Source of the DNA: Gordonia rubripertincta
Lineage (GTDB): Bacteria > Actinomycetota > Actinomycetes > Mycobacteriales > Mycobacteriaceae
Reading direction: 5' to 3'
NCBI RefSeq assembly: GCF_038024875.1
Contig: NZ_CP136136.1
Span: 4,278,001-4,342,000, forward strand
DNA: 64,000 nt
The notes under the pieces are model-generated. The model was not told the DNA's origin. It made no database searches and saw only the letters and a program-made list of their open reading frames with translations. The position numbers and the translations under genes are program-made. Shown in pieces: positions 1-11,736 of this stretch; the first letter of the stretch is position 1, and each line of letters opens with the position of its first letter.

Positions 1-1735
1 CCGTCGACACGAGCTTGTTCTTGCAGGCGACGTTGCGGTTGCGCTTGTGTTCCTCGTAGGTGTCGGCGAACAGCGTGGTGCCCGCGGTGTCGACGGTGAC
101 GAAGTACAGCCACGAACCCGGGGCCGGGTCGAGCATCGCCTCGAGTGCCGGGACGCCGACGGCCGCGATCGGGGTCGGCGGAAGACCCTTGTAGCGGTAG
201 GTGTTCCACTCGTTGTCGGCCTTGTACGCCTCACCGTGCACGTCGATGTTGGTGACGGCGGCGGTGTAGTTCTGGGTCGAGTCCATCTCGAGCCGCTGAT
301 CCTCGTCGAGCCGGTTGCGGATGACGCGGGCGACCTTCGGCGCATCTTCGACATGCCGCACCTCGCGTTCGACGATCGACGCGGCGACCAGCGTCTCGTA
401 GGGCGAGAGCCCGGACTTGTTGCCGTCCACCAGACCCCACTGGTCGAACATCGCCGCGCTCTTGGTGATCATCTCGTTGAGAATCTGCACCGCGGTGTGA
501 TCGGGTTCGACGCGTTCCCAGGTGGTGGGTGCGATCAGACCCTCGATGCGGCGGTGGTCGCCGGTCATCGACGCGACGTTCTCCTTCGCCCAGTCCGGCA
601 CCCCGAGCGCTTCGGGGGTCGAGGTGGCGGCCGCCTGTTCGAGCTGCGCCACCGTGACACCCTCGGGCTGACCGTTGATCTCGGTCGTCGTGGCGTCCTG
701 GATCAACTGGAAGATGCCCGGCGTGATCTTGCCGTCGATACCGGTCTTGGAATCGAGCTGCAGCCCCGGCGGGATCACCACCCGTCCGACGCGGTGCTGG
801 GCACTGTCGTCGGTGAGCATCTCCACAGCGGTCGACGCCGGGATCTGGGTCCGCATCTTGTAGAGGCCACCGGACATGGGCTGGTTGTCCGCGGCGTCGA
901 TGAAGGCACGTACGCTGCCGACGACATCGGCGTCGACCAGGATCCGGCCGAAGTCGGACAGGGTCGAGTTCTCCGGGATGTCGACGATCACGTCGCTGGC
1001 GCCGGCGGTGTTGGTGTAGTCCTTGCGCGACTCCAGGACTCCCATGGAGCGCAGACCGTAGTAGCCGATGCCGCCGACGAGCGCGAGCATGAACACGATC
1101 GCGAGTGCCAGCACCACGCGGCGCTTCTTCTGGTTCTCGCGGCTGCGTCGGCGCGGGCGTCGTGGCGCCGGCTCCGCCTCGTCGGCACCCGGCCACCAGT
1201 CGTCCTCGGCGCGACCGCGCACGCCGCGCGGCGTCGTCGCCACGGGCTCGGTGCGTGCCGGCTCGCTGTACACGGGATCGCGGTACACGGGATCGCTGTA
1301 CACGGGCTCGTCATGTACGGGCTCGCTGTACACGGGCTCGTCGTAGGCGGGCTGGGCGTCGACGTCGCTGAATTCCCGGTCGTCGTAACGGGGTTCGACG
1401 TATTCCGGTTCGGGCCGGCGCGGGGCCGCGGGCGGCGGTGGTGCCTGCTGGGCGCGCGGCGGCTGTGGGGGCTGACCGCCCGGCGGGATCCGGACGGGCT
1501 GCGCACGCCCCGGAACCTCACCCGGCCGACCGCTCTGGGCCGCGGGCGTGGACTCTCCGGGCGGCGCGGGCGGGGCCGCACGCCGGCGACGGTGCCGGGT
1601 GTGGGGCGCTCCCTCGCCGGGCTGCGTGAAGTACCGCAGACGCTCCGGGTCCATGCCCTCGGAACCGCTCTGGCGCGCGTCGGCACGGCGTCCCTGGCTG
1701 TCCCGGTGTCGCGTGCGACGCCGTTCTTCGGTCAC
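1..1735 (-). CDS. mltG: Endolytic murein transglycosylase MltG, partial (C-terminus beyond left edge)
   Basis: MltG cleaves nascent peptidoglycan glycan strands at the outer face of the cytoplasmic membrane. About 578 residues are visible. They comprise a long hydrophilic, Pro- and Arg-rich cytoplasmic region (residues 1-205), one membrane segment (about 207-229), then the extracellular YceG domain. The catalytic Glu is in SIVER (E456), followed by the conserved RLEMDSTQNY stretch. Residues 131-165 are seven pentapeptide repeats of the type Y-D/S-E-P-V. I chose GTG at 1735 because GGGAGGGGAG lies six bases upstream. An in-frame ATG at 1789 would add 18 residues and overlap ruvX by 14 bases, but it has only a weak ribosome site. 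It is third in the order alaS-ruvX-mltG, which is common in actinobacteria. The stop codon lies outside the window. Confidence 0.93.
   Translation of the reverse strand, partial: MTEERRRTRHRDSQGRRADARQSGSEGMDPERLRYFTQPGEGAPHTRHRRRRAAPPAPPGESTPAAQSGRPGEVPGRAQPVRIPPGGQPPQPPRAQQAPPPPAAPRRPEPEYVEPRYDDREFSDVDAQPAYDEPVYSEPVHDEPVYSDPVYRDPVYSEPARTEPVATTPRGVRGRAEDDWWPGADEAEPAPRRPRRRSRENQKKRRVVLALAIVFMLALVGGIGYYGLRSMGVLESRKDYTNTAGASDVIVDIPENSTLSDFGRILVDADVVGSVRAFIDAADNQPMSGGLYKMRTQIPASTAVEMLTDDSAQHRVGRVVIPPGLQLDSKTGIDGKITPGIFQLIQDATTTEINGQPEGVTVAQLEQAAATSTPEALGVPDWAKENVASMTGDHRRIEGLIAPTTWERVEPDHTAVQILNEMITKSAAMFDQWGLVDGNKSGLSPYETLVAASIVEREVRHVEDAPKVARVIRNRLDEDQRLEMDSTQNYTAAVTNIDVHGEAYKADNEWNTYRYKGLPPTPIAAVGVPALEAMLDPAPGSWLYFVTVDTAGTTLFADTYEEHKRNRNVACKNKLVST
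1241..1345 (-). repeat. 15-bp tandem repeat (7 units) inside mltG
   Basis: Seven in-frame 15-bp units encode successive pentapeptides YDEPV, YSEPV, HDEPV, YSDPV, YRDPV, YSEPA and RTEPV in the cytoplasmic tail of MltG. Units differ by single substitutions, the mark of slippage-type expansion. The repeat lies in a disordered region and leaves the membrane and catalytic domains intact. Confidence 0.85.
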
Positions 1736-1775
1736 CGCCGGCTCCCCTCCCGACTCTGTCGAGGGATCATCGGAT

Positions 1776-2224
1776 TCACCGTCGCGCATCCAGCCATCCC
1801 TGAAGGATAGCTACCGCGGCCGCTTGGTCGATGACTCCTCGAGATGACTTCACCGTCCGGCCGCTCGCGTGCAGTGCTTGCTGCGCGGTCACGGTGGTGA
1901 ATCGTTCGTCCTGCCAATGCACTTCGGCCGGCGCGATGCGCTCGGCGAGTCGATCACCGAAGGCACGCGCGGTCTCCGCGGCGACCCCGGTGGTGTTCTT
2001 CAGCGTCTTCGGCAGCCCGATGACGACGCCGATCGCCTCGTATTCGGCGACCAGTTCCACGATCCGATCGAGATCGGTTGTCGCGGAGGGTGTTCGACGG
2101 ACGGTCTCCACCGGTGTGGCGAGGATCCCGTCGGGGTCGCAGACCGCGACGCCGATCCGGACGCTCCCGACGTCGATGCCGAGGCGGCGCCCTCGTTGCA
2201 GTCGCGGATCCTGGTCGATGGGCA

Positions 2225-2225
<1 letters not shown>
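1776..2225 (-). CDS. ruvX: Putative pre-16S rRNA nuclease RuvX/YqgF
   Basis: This is an RNase H-fold (YqgF) protein of 149 residues, the normal family length. Family members are implicated in maturation of the 5' end of 16S rRNA. Visible motifs are the first acidic strand LGIDVGSVRIGVAVCD, then GLPKTLKNTTG, then WQDERFTT, then the C-terminal acidic segment VIDQAAAVAIL. The ATG at 2225 shares one base with the alaS stop (TGATG), so the two genes are probably translationally coupled. mltG follows about 40 bases after its stop. The older name RuvX for a Holliday-junction resolvase is a fold-based guess. I see no evidence here for that role. Confidence 0.93.
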
Positions 2226-4900
<2,675 letters not shown>

Positions 4901-5001
4901 TGTTGGTCTCGTCCTCGCCGTTGGTTGTCGCGACATCCCAGAGTACCGTCGGCGCGTCGCGGAACCGGTTCCGGGCGTCATCGCCGGCGCATCGGGCGCG
5001 A

Positions 5002-6375
5002 TCAGCGGGATCGGCGGCGGGTGACGGCACCACGAACGATGGATCTCAGGCGCGCCACGCGTGGCCCGATCTCGCGTTCGAGCCCGTGGTCGGTGGGCTC
5101 GTAGTAGTCGACGCCGACGAGCTCGTCGGGCGGGTACTGCTGCGACACCACGCCGTCGGGATGGTCGTGCGGGTACCGGTAGGCGACGCCGTTGCCGAGC
5201 TTCTTGGCGCCCGCGTAGTGGCTGTCACGCAGGTGGGCGGGCACCGCCCGGGCCTTGCCCGCCTCGACGTCGGCGAGCGCCGCTCCGATCGCCGAGACCA
5301 CGCCGGCCGACTTCGGTGCGGTCGCCAGGTGGATCGTCGCCTGGGTCAGGGCCAGCTTGGCCTCCGGCATGCCGACGAGGTTGACCACCTGCGCGGCGGC
5401 CACGGTGGTCTGCAGCGCGGTGGGATCGGCCATCCCGATGTCCTCGCTGGCGTGGATCATCAGACGCCGGGCGATGAACCGCGGGTCCTCCCCCGCCGCG
5501 ATCATCCGCGCCAGGTAGTGCACGGCGGCGTCGACGTCGGAACCGCGGATCGACTTGATGAACGCGCTGGTCACGTCGTAGTGCTGGTCGCCGTCACGGT
5601 CGTAGCGCACCGCCGCCCGGTCGATCGCGGTCTCGACGTCGGCGAGGTCGACGTGGGTCGTCGAGTCGGCGCTGGCCTCGAGTGCCGTCAGTGCGCGCCG
5701 GGCGTCGCCGCCGGCGACCGCGACCAGGTGATCGTAGGCGGCCTCGGTCACCTCGACCTGCCCGTCGAGGCCCCGCGGGTCGGCGACGGCCCGGGTCAGG
5801 ACCTCACGGATGTCGTCGTCGGTGAGGGACCGCAACTGCAGCACGAGCGACCGCGACAGGAGCGGCGCGACGACCGAGAACGACGGGTTCTCGGTGGTCG
5901 CCGCCACGAGCAGCACGATCCGGTTCTCGACCGCGTCCAGGAGAGCGTCCTGCTGGGTCTTGGAGAAGCGGTGGACCTCGTCGATGAACAGGACGGTCTG
6001 CTGACCGTCGATGAGTCGGCGACGGGCGATGTCGATGACCGCGCGGACCTCTTTGACTCCCGCCGAGAGAGCGGACAGCGCCTCGAACCGGCCACCGGTC
6101 GCGCGCGCGATCAGCGACGCCATCGTCGTTTTGCCGGTACCGGGCGGACCGTAGAGCAGCACCGAGGCCGCTCCCACACCGCTGATCAGACGACGCAGCG
6201 GTGAGCCGTCGCCGAGCAGGTGCTGCTGACCGACGATCTCGTCGAGGGTCTGCGGGCGCATACGGACCGCGAGCGGGGCCGTCGGTATGGGTGACGCGGT
6301 CAGGCCGTCCGCGCCGGGCGTCAGCCCACCGGCTCCGGCCCGGGGATCCACGGGCGGGTCGAACAATCCGTCCAC
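5002..6375 (-). CDS. rarA: Replication-associated recombination protein A (RarA/MgsA AAA+ ATPase)
   Basis: RarA is a clamp-loader-like AAA+ ATPase that acts at stalled replication forks. The sequence has Walker A YGPPGTGKTT (Lys82), Walker B VLFIDEVHRF, the sensor region AATTENPSFS, and a C-terminal tetramerisation domain with the family motif DPRFIARRLMIHASEDIG. The predicted length of 457 residues is typical. I chose GTG at 6375 because VDGLFDPP resembles actinobacterial RarA N-termini. A longer start at 6456 would overlap the upstream kinase-fold gene by over 70 bases. No Shine-Dalgarno sequence is visible, and the start lies only eight bases after the upstream stop, so coupling is likely. 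Its genomic place next to alaS matches Rv2559c. Confidence 0.93.
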   Translation of the reverse strand: MDGLFDPPVDPRAGAGGLTPGADGLTASPIPTAPLAVRMRPQTLDEIVGQQHLLGDGSPLRRLISGVGAASVLLYGPPGTGKTTMASLIARATGGRFEALSALSAGVKEVRAVIDIARRRLIDGQQTVLFIDEVHRFSKTQQDALLDAVENRIVLLVAATTENPSFSVVAPLLSRSLVLQLRSLTDDDIREVLTRAVADPRGLDGQVEVTEAAYDHLVAVAGGDARRALTALEASADSTTHVDLADVETAIDRAAVRYDRDGDQHYDVTSAFIKSIRGSDVDAAVHYLARMIAAGEDPRFIARRLMIHASEDIGMADPTALQTTVAAAQVVNLVGMPEAKLALTQATIHLATAPKSAGVVSAIGAALADVEAGKARAVPAHLRDSHYAGAKKLGNGVAYRYPHDHPDGVVSQQYPPDELVGVDYYEPTDHGLEREIGPRVARLRSIVRGAVTRRRSR

Positions 6376-6382
6376 GAGCCGA

Positions 6383-7615
6383 TCAGGCCATCCAGAGGCG
6401 CTGCAACGCCAGACCCGTTGCAGTCGCGAAGTCGGCGATCTCGTCCTCACCGGCACGACCGGCGGCGGCCGCGAGGTCGGTCCAGCGAGACACGAGCACG
6501 CGCGGGTCGTTGGTGTGCAGTGCCCAGTCGTGGGTGAATCCGCCCGTGCCCTCGGTGGGGGTGCCCGCGGCGGAGTTCTGCAGGTCGGGATCGAACGGGG
6601 TGATCTCCACGCTCGCGTCCGCGTCCGCGGTGTCCGGGTCGACGAGGTCGGGGTCGGCGGGCAGCATCCACGCGGTGGACAGCCACACCCAGAGCAACCG
6701 GGCGACGAGCACCTTGCGCTGCATCTCGCGTTCGTGCGCGAGGGTCGGCCAGATCGGGTTCACCTCCGACCGCCAGGCGTCGACCATCGACACCTCGAGG
6801 TCGGTGGCGCGTGCCGCGGCACGCGCCGGCAGCTGCGCGGTCATGGTGACCACGGCGTAGGCGATGTCGAGGGTGGCGTCGCGGAAACCGCCCCACTCGT
6901 AGTCCATGAACTGCACGCCGTCGTCGTTGAGCATGATGTTCTCGGGTCCGACGTCCGACGGGCTGAACGCGCGGTGCTCACCGTCGTCGAACAGGGCGGC
7001 GGCGGTTTCGAGGGCCTCGATCACGCGGTCCGGCACCCGCACGCCTAGTGCGGTGGCGTGTCCGGTGAGCGCCTCGACGGAGCGGCGGGCCTCGTCCCGG
7101 AGGATGTCGCGTCCCTCGGTGCCCGACGGGCCGCGGCGGACCAGGGCGTCGAAGTCGATCTCGCCGCCGACGGTCGCCGCGTGCATGCGGCCCAGGGCCT
7201 GGCCCCAGGCGCTCACCGCACGGGAGGTCTCCACCGGGTCGACGCCGTCGAGGAACTCCAGCATCGACCGGCCGTGGCCGAGGTCGGAGAGCACCATGAG
7301 CCGCTGGTCGGGATCGGAGGCGATGAGCTGCGGACCGGGCCGCGACTCGTTCGGGAGCGCGGTGGCGTACTTGTACGAGGCGATCTCGCGGTGGAATGCC
7401 TGCGGGTCCTCGTGCTCGGGCAGTGCCTTGATCACCAGCGAACGGTCCAGGCTGAGGGGGTTCTGCGCCACCCTCACCCGAACCACCGTCGTACGGCCGC
7501 TACCCCCGAGGTCCTCCGGGTCGTCGAGGACAACGGAGGAACCGGCGCGGTGTGACAGCAGCGCCTCTGCCGCCCGCACCACGCTGGTGATGCGGCTTTC
7601 AGTAATGACCGTCAT
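6383..7615 (-). CDS. Aminoglycoside phosphotransferase/choline kinase-fold protein with altered catalytic loop
   Basis: This 410-residue protein has the kinase fold of the phosphotransferase enzyme family. There is an N-terminal lobe with a candidate ATP-binding Lys (SLVIKALPEHED). The catalytic-loop region reads FSPSDVGPENIMLND, followed by the metal-binding segment FMDYEWGGFRD. In canonical members the loop is HxDxxxxN. Here the Asp and Asn remain, but the position of the His is occupied by Pro (PSD). Activity on a small-molecule substrate is therefore uncertain. I chose ATG at 7615 because the ORF upstream of it is low-complexity. A TACCTT hexamer lies ten bases before the ATG, suggesting a nearly leaderless mRNA. 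It is followed closely by rarA. The substrate is unknown. Confidence 0.75.
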   Translation of the reverse strand: MTVITESRITSVVRAAEALLSHRAGSSVVLDDPEDLGGSGRTTVVRVRVAQNPLSLDRSLVIKALPEHEDPQAFHREIASYKYATALPNESRPGPQLIASDPDQRLMVLSDLGHGRSMLEFLDGVDPVETSRAVSAWGQALGRMHAATVGGEIDFDALVRRGPSGTEGRDILRDEARRSVEALTGHATALGVRVPDRVIEALETAAALFDDGEHRAFSPSDVGPENIMLNDDGVQFMDYEWGGFRDATLDIAYAVVTMTAQLPARAAARATDLEVSMVDAWRSEVNPIWPTLAHEREMQRKVLVARLLWVWLSTAWMLPADPDLVDPDTADADASVEITPFDPDLQNSAAGTPTEGTGGFTHDWALHTNDPRVLVSRWTDLAAAAGRAGEDEIADFATATGLALQRLWMA

Positions 7616-7746
7616 GTCGTGTCCCAAGGTACCCGTTGCAACCCTGTCGCAACACCGGTGTTCATCCTTCTGTACGACGTCGTGACCGGTGAATCGAGAT
7701 TCAGACACACCGATTCGGCCGCCTCCCAGGCGTTTAGCGGGCCGGC

Positions 7747-8706
7747 TCACAAATCGTGCCGGGTTGCGCCCTCGCCGGTCGCAACCGCGGGCGTCGCACC
7801 GGCGTCCGCCGGTTCGTCCTCAGCCGGACTGACGTCGACCGAGACGTCGATGTGGCTCTTGGTCGAGTCGGTGTAGATGACCCCGCGCAGCGGCGGGACG
7901 TCGTCGTAGTCACGGCCCCAGGCCAGCGTGACGTGACGCTCGTCGACCAATTTGTCGTTGGTCGGATCGAACGGCAGCCAGCGGTCGTCGGGCATCCACA
8001 CCGCCGCCCACGCATGGCTCGCGTCGGCGCCGAAGATCTTCTCCTTGCCCGGCGGCGGGTCGGTCGCCAGGTAGCCGGACTCGTAGCGGGCGGCGAGTCC
8101 GACCGAGCGCAGGCACGCGATCGCGACCCGGGCGAAGTCTTGGCAGACACCCTCGCGCCGCTCCATCACCGTGTCGACCTTCGTCGAGATCGCCGTCGAT
8201 CCGGAGCGGTAGGTGAAGTCGTTGAAGATCCTCGTGGTGAGGTCGGTGACGGCCTCGATCAGCGGTCGTCCCGGGGTGAACACCTGCGCCGCGTAGTCGC
8301 GCACCGCCGCGGTGATCTCCGGCGGGTCGAGGTCGAGGACGAACTCGGCGGCGAGCGCGGCCTCGCGACTCCCGACCACGGCCGGGCGTGCGGACTCCCA
8401 CGTCGCCCGCGCCGCGGGCCCGATGAGCATGCCCTGGTCGACGCCGTCCACCTCGACGACCGAACGCGCGGTGACCGTGAGCTCCCGGTGGGCGGTGCGG
8501 ACGTGGAAGTAGGTGTCGTTGTTGCCGTAGACGTCGATCCCCGTCGACCGGTCGTCGGGCTCGGGTTCGATGTCGACGGTGGCCTCGAGCACCCGCTGCC
8601 CGGGAAGGTCGCGCGGGGTCAGGTAGCAGCGGCCGTACGACGAGGACACGTCGTCGTTGTAGGTGTACCGGGTGCGATGCATCACCCGGTGGACACGGGT
8701 GCTCAC
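7747..8706 (-). CDS. Transglutaminase-like cysteine protease-fold protein (bacterial transglutaminase N-terminal + core)
   Basis: This 319-residue protein begins with the beta-rich N-terminal domain found in the group (VHRVMHRTRYTYNDDVSSSY). The transglutaminase core follows with a complete catalytic triad: C188 in EGVCQDFAR, H231 in SHAWAAVW and D247 in PFDPTND. No signal peptide or membrane segment is visible, so a cytoplasmic location is expected. Its ATG overlaps the stop of the ATP-grasp/alpha-E gene as ATGA, giving a two-gene translationally coupled operon. This trio of domains recurs across bacteria and has been proposed to make or process a peptide or amide product. The substrate is not known. 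It corresponds in position to Rv2569c. Confidence 0.88.
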   Translation of the reverse strand: MSTRVHRVMHRTRYTYNDDVSSSYGRCYLTPRDLPGQRVLEATVDIEPEPDDRSTGIDVYGNNDTYFHVRTAHRELTVTARSVVEVDGVDQGMLIGPAARATWESARPAVVGSREAALAAEFVLDLDPPEITAAVRDYAAQVFTPGRPLIEAVTDLTTRIFNDFTYRSGSTAISTKVDTVMERREGVCQDFARVAIACLRSVGLAARYESGYLATDPPPGKEKIFGADASHAWAAVWMPDDRWLPFDPTNDKLVDERHVTLAWGRDYDDVPPLRGVIYTDSTKSHIDVSVDVSPAEDEPADAGATPAVATGEGATRHDL

Positions 8707-11459
8707 ATCTCACCCCCGCCCCAGATCGGCTGCGCCTGCTGCGGCACGGCGAAGCGGGTCCTGCTGAGCAGGTCGGACAGGTCGCGCGAACCGGTGCGCA
8801 GCGTGGTCATCAGCTCCGCGAGCCCGGTCCGGTTGCCCTGCGGGTCGACGCCGGCGAGGTCGGCCGGTCCGCTGCGGCGCAGCTCGGCGATCATGTCCTG
8901 CACTCCTCGTTCGGCACCGGCCGAGCGCAACGGTTCGGGGACCGAGGTCAGATCGTGGTTCATCTTCTCGAGCTGGAAGATCATCGAGCGCGGGTTGGTC
9001 GGGTCGAACAGCAGCAGCTCGGCGACGCTCGAGAACCGGTACAGACCGCGGTTGCGGCGCCGGTAGATCACCGACGACTCGTTGGCGGCCAGGTACGACT
9101 CCAGCAACGCCTGTTCGACGTCGGTGTCGTGGGCCTCCGTGAACATCGCCCTGGTGAGGTCGGCGAGCGTGATCGCCCGCTCGATGCGCCGACCCAGGTC
9201 CATGAACATCCAGCCCGGGTCGTGGACCATGGACTCCTCCTGGAGTCCGGTCAGCGCGAGCACGCCGTGCAGGATCTCCTCGTGCGTCCGCCCGAGGTCG
9301 GGACCGAGGTCGAGGGCGGCGTCGCCCAGACCCTCCGTGCCCGCGCCGGCGGAATCGGCCCGCGACCGGGCGACCAGGCGCGCGGTGCTCGCGACCACAC
9401 GTTCGACAGGCGCCAGGACCATCCACGTGCTGGTGGACATCTGATCGCGGACCGCGCGGGCGGAAGCGACGAGGCGTTCGACCGAGTAGGCGACCGAGCC
9501 CGGGATCGAGCGGGCGACCGTCAGGTCGGCGATCTTCTCGATGGCCTCGTTGACCTGATCCGGCGAGGGCTGGCGGTCGGTTCCCGACAGCACCAGATCC
9601 GCGGTGTCGAGGTAACCGTCGGTGCCGGTGATCGTCGTGACCGTATGCAGCAGCAGCGGTACGGCCGGGGTCCCCGACATCCACGGCCGGTACTGGAAGT
9701 CCTGATATCGCTGGCGCGAGACCTTCGCGAGGCGGGTGACCTGCTCGGTGCGCTCGGCGTAGCGGCCGAGCCAGAACAGGTCGGCGAGCACACGTGGACT
9801 CGCGGCGGCCGCGACCTCGGAATACTCGAGCGACACGGCACGCCCCGCCTCCGGGATGACCTCACCGGCCGGTTCGACGCGGGTCTCCGAGCGGCGCGAC
9901 ACGTGGCCGCCGACCTCGGTGCTGGTGACCCAGACGTCCTTGGCCGACACGACGTGGTGGGCGGCGCCTTCGACCCCGTCGGCCAGGACGGCACCGAGAC
10001 CGCCGGGCATGACGGCGTAGGTGGGGCCCTGGGCGACGCTGAACGCGCGTATCGACACGGGTGCGGCGCGCAACGCGGTGGTGTGGCGTCCGGGTCGTGC
10101 GCCGGTGGTGATGGTCGGCGCCACCGAGTACGCGTCGAGTTCGCGTCCGACCCACTGCCAGGTCTGCGCGTCGATCCGGGCGGCGATCTCGGCACGCGTC
10201 CGCGCGTCGAGCAGCGGACCGACGAACTCTTCGTCGGTGCGGGTGTTGGTGAGCACCAGCGATCCGATCCGGCTCTGGATCTTGCTGCGCTCCAAGTCAT
10301 CTCCGGCCCAGTACGTGGTGACCGAGCCGAGCGCGAGCTCCTCGTCGAGCAGGACGGGCGCGAGTCGTTCGAGCGCCGTGTGCAGGGCGGGGTTCTCGAG
10401 AACACCGGAACCGAGCGTGTTCAGCACCGTGACATTGCCGCGCGAGATCGCCTCGACGAGACCGGCCACGCCGAGCCGGGAGTCGGTCCGTAGATCGAGT
10501 GGATCGGCGTAGGCGGCGTCGACGCGGCGCAGCAGGACGTCGACGCGCTTGTACCGCCCGAGGGAACGCATGTAGACCGCCCCGTCACGGACGGTGAGGT
10601 CGGCGCCCTCGACCAGCGGGTAGCCGAGCGACGACGCGAGATAGGCCTGGTCGAACGCGGTCTCGGACATGCTGCCTGGGCTCAGGACGGCGACCGTGGG
10701 GTCGTCGACGCCGGGCGGGGCGTACTCGGCGAGCGCGAGGCGCATCGTCCCGGCGAAACCGGTCACCGGACGCGGCGCGCACGCCTGGAAGAGCTGCGGG
10801 AGGGCTTTGGTCAGCAGGCGCCGGCCGACGATCGAGAAGCCGATGCCCGACGGGGCCTGGGTGCGGTCCCGGTAGACCACGAACCGGCCGTCGGCAGAAC
10901 GCGAGACGTCGACCGCGTGCAAGAACAGGGCGTGGGGTCCGGCGACCTCGAGTCGCGCCGCCTTGCGGATGTAACCGGAATGCCCGAAGACCATCTCGGG
11001 CGCCACGAGACCGGAGGTGATGGTCTTCTGATCGCGGTAGAGATCGCGCAGCAGCAGATCGAGCAGCATCGAGCGCTGGGTGATCGCCTTCTCCAGCTCG
11101 GCCCACTCGACGCCATCGACGATGAGCGGCACCGCGTCGATGTCCCAGTCACGGGTGTGGGTGGTCTGGCCGTCGAACTCGTTGTAGACCACGCCGTCGT
11201 CGCGGACGGCCGCGGCGACCCGGTCCGCGGACTCGCGCAGGCGGCTGTCACCGCGCCGCTGATACAGCCGCACAAGGTCTTCCCACGCGGGACGCACCAT
11301 GCCGGCGGAGTCGAGTAGCTCGTCGTAGTGGGCCCCCGAGACGAGGTCGGGATCGCCCGGTCCGGCAAGGTCGAAGAGTGTGTAACCCTCGTTCCGGTAA
11401 CGGTCGAAAACCGTGGATGCATCGAACACCGCAGAAGCGTTGCCCGGGGTGGAGGTCAC
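8703..11459 (-). CDS. Fused circularly permuted ATP-grasp + alpha-E domain protein
   Basis: This 918-residue fusion is predicted. Residues 1 to about 555 are a circularly permuted type 2 ATP-grasp domain with conserved segments YNEFDGQTTHTRDWDIDAVP, LRDLYRDQKTI, GHSGYIRKAAR and VLNTLGSGVLENPALHT. From about residue 557 (ADLFWLGRYAERTEQVTRLA) to the end is an all-helical alpha-E domain. In many bacteria these are two adjacent genes. The fused form resembles Rv2567. ATP-grasp enzymes form amide or ester bonds using ATP, but the substrate of this one is unknown. GTG at 11459 is supported by a TACAGT hexamer six bases upstream and absence of a Shine-Dalgarno sequence, i.e. a leaderless start. GTG at 11429 is an alternative. 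Its stop overlaps the transglutaminase start. Confidence 0.88.
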   Translation of the reverse strand: MTSTPGNASAVFDASTVFDRYRNEGYTLFDLAGPGDPDLVSGAHYDELLDSAGMVRPAWEDLVRLYQRRGDSRLRESADRVAAAVRDDGVVYNEFDGQTTHTRDWDIDAVPLIVDGVEWAELEKAITQRSMLLDLLLRDLYRDQKTITSGLVAPEMVFGHSGYIRKAARLEVAGPHALFLHAVDVSRSADGRFVVYRDRTQAPSGIGFSIVGRRLLTKALPQLFQACAPRPVTGFAGTMRLALAEYAPPGVDDPTVAVLSPGSMSETAFDQAYLASSLGYPLVEGADLTVRDGAVYMRSLGRYKRVDVLLRRVDAAYADPLDLRTDSRLGVAGLVEAISRGNVTVLNTLGSGVLENPALHTALERLAPVLLDEELALGSVTTYWAGDDLERSKIQSRIGSLVLTNTRTDEEFVGPLLDARTRAEIAARIDAQTWQWVGRELDAYSVAPTITTGARPGRHTTALRAAPVSIRAFSVAQGPTYAVMPGGLGAVLADGVEGAAHHVVSAKDVWVTSTEVGGHVSRRSETRVEPAGEVIPEAGRAVSLEYSEVAAAASPRVLADLFWLGRYAERTEQVTRLAKVSRQRYQDFQYRPWMSGTPAVPLLLHTVTTITGTDGYLDTADLVLSGTDRQPSPDQVNEAIEKIADLTVARSIPGSVAYSVERLVASARAVRDQMSTSTWMVLAPVERVVASTARLVARSRADSAGAGTEGLGDAALDLGPDLGRTHEEILHGVLALTGLQEESMVHDPGWMFMDLGRRIERAITLADLTRAMFTEAHDTDVEQALLESYLAANESSVIYRRRNRGLYRFSSVAELLLFDPTNPRSMIFQLEKMNHDLTSVPEPLRSAGAERGVQDMIAELRRSGPADLAGVDPQGNRTGLAELMTTLRTGSRDLSDLLSRTRFAVPQQAQPIWGGGEM

Positions 11460-11690
11460 CGAAGAACTGTACGTGGCCGTCGTAGATCGAGGATCCCGGG
11501 GACCCCGAAGTCGATGGCCTGTCGGGCCTGCCGTTCCCGGAGTACGCCGACGTCGACGATGCCGGTGGTGTGACCGGACGCCGCGAAGCGCCCGTTGCGA
11601 CGTGACTCGGCCTCCACGGCGTTCACCGGCGGCCGATCGTAGGCGACAGCGTGTACTCCGGCGTCTGCACACCTGCCTCGCGCAGACGGC

Positions 11691-11722
11691 AGCGGTGGCC
11701 GAACTCGCGCTCGGCCACCGCT
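11691..11722 (-). terminator. 12-bp perfect hairpin after aspS
   Basis: AGCGGTGGCCGA (11691-11702) pairs perfectly with TCGGCCACCGCT (11711-11722) around an eight-base loop, 14 bases past the aspS stop. On the minus strand, where aspS is read, no U-run follows. The T-run (11722-11725) is on the plus-strand side, where no gene points in. It is most likely the aspS terminator, of the U-poor type frequent in actinobacteria. The rest of 11460-11736 shows no gene. Confidence 0.6.
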
Positions 11723-11736
11723 TTTCGTTGTTCTCG

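Noticed and set aside
6376..6456. Longer RarA start at 6456
   Set aside because: The extra residues overlap the upstream gene and are Arg/Trp-rich without family similarity.
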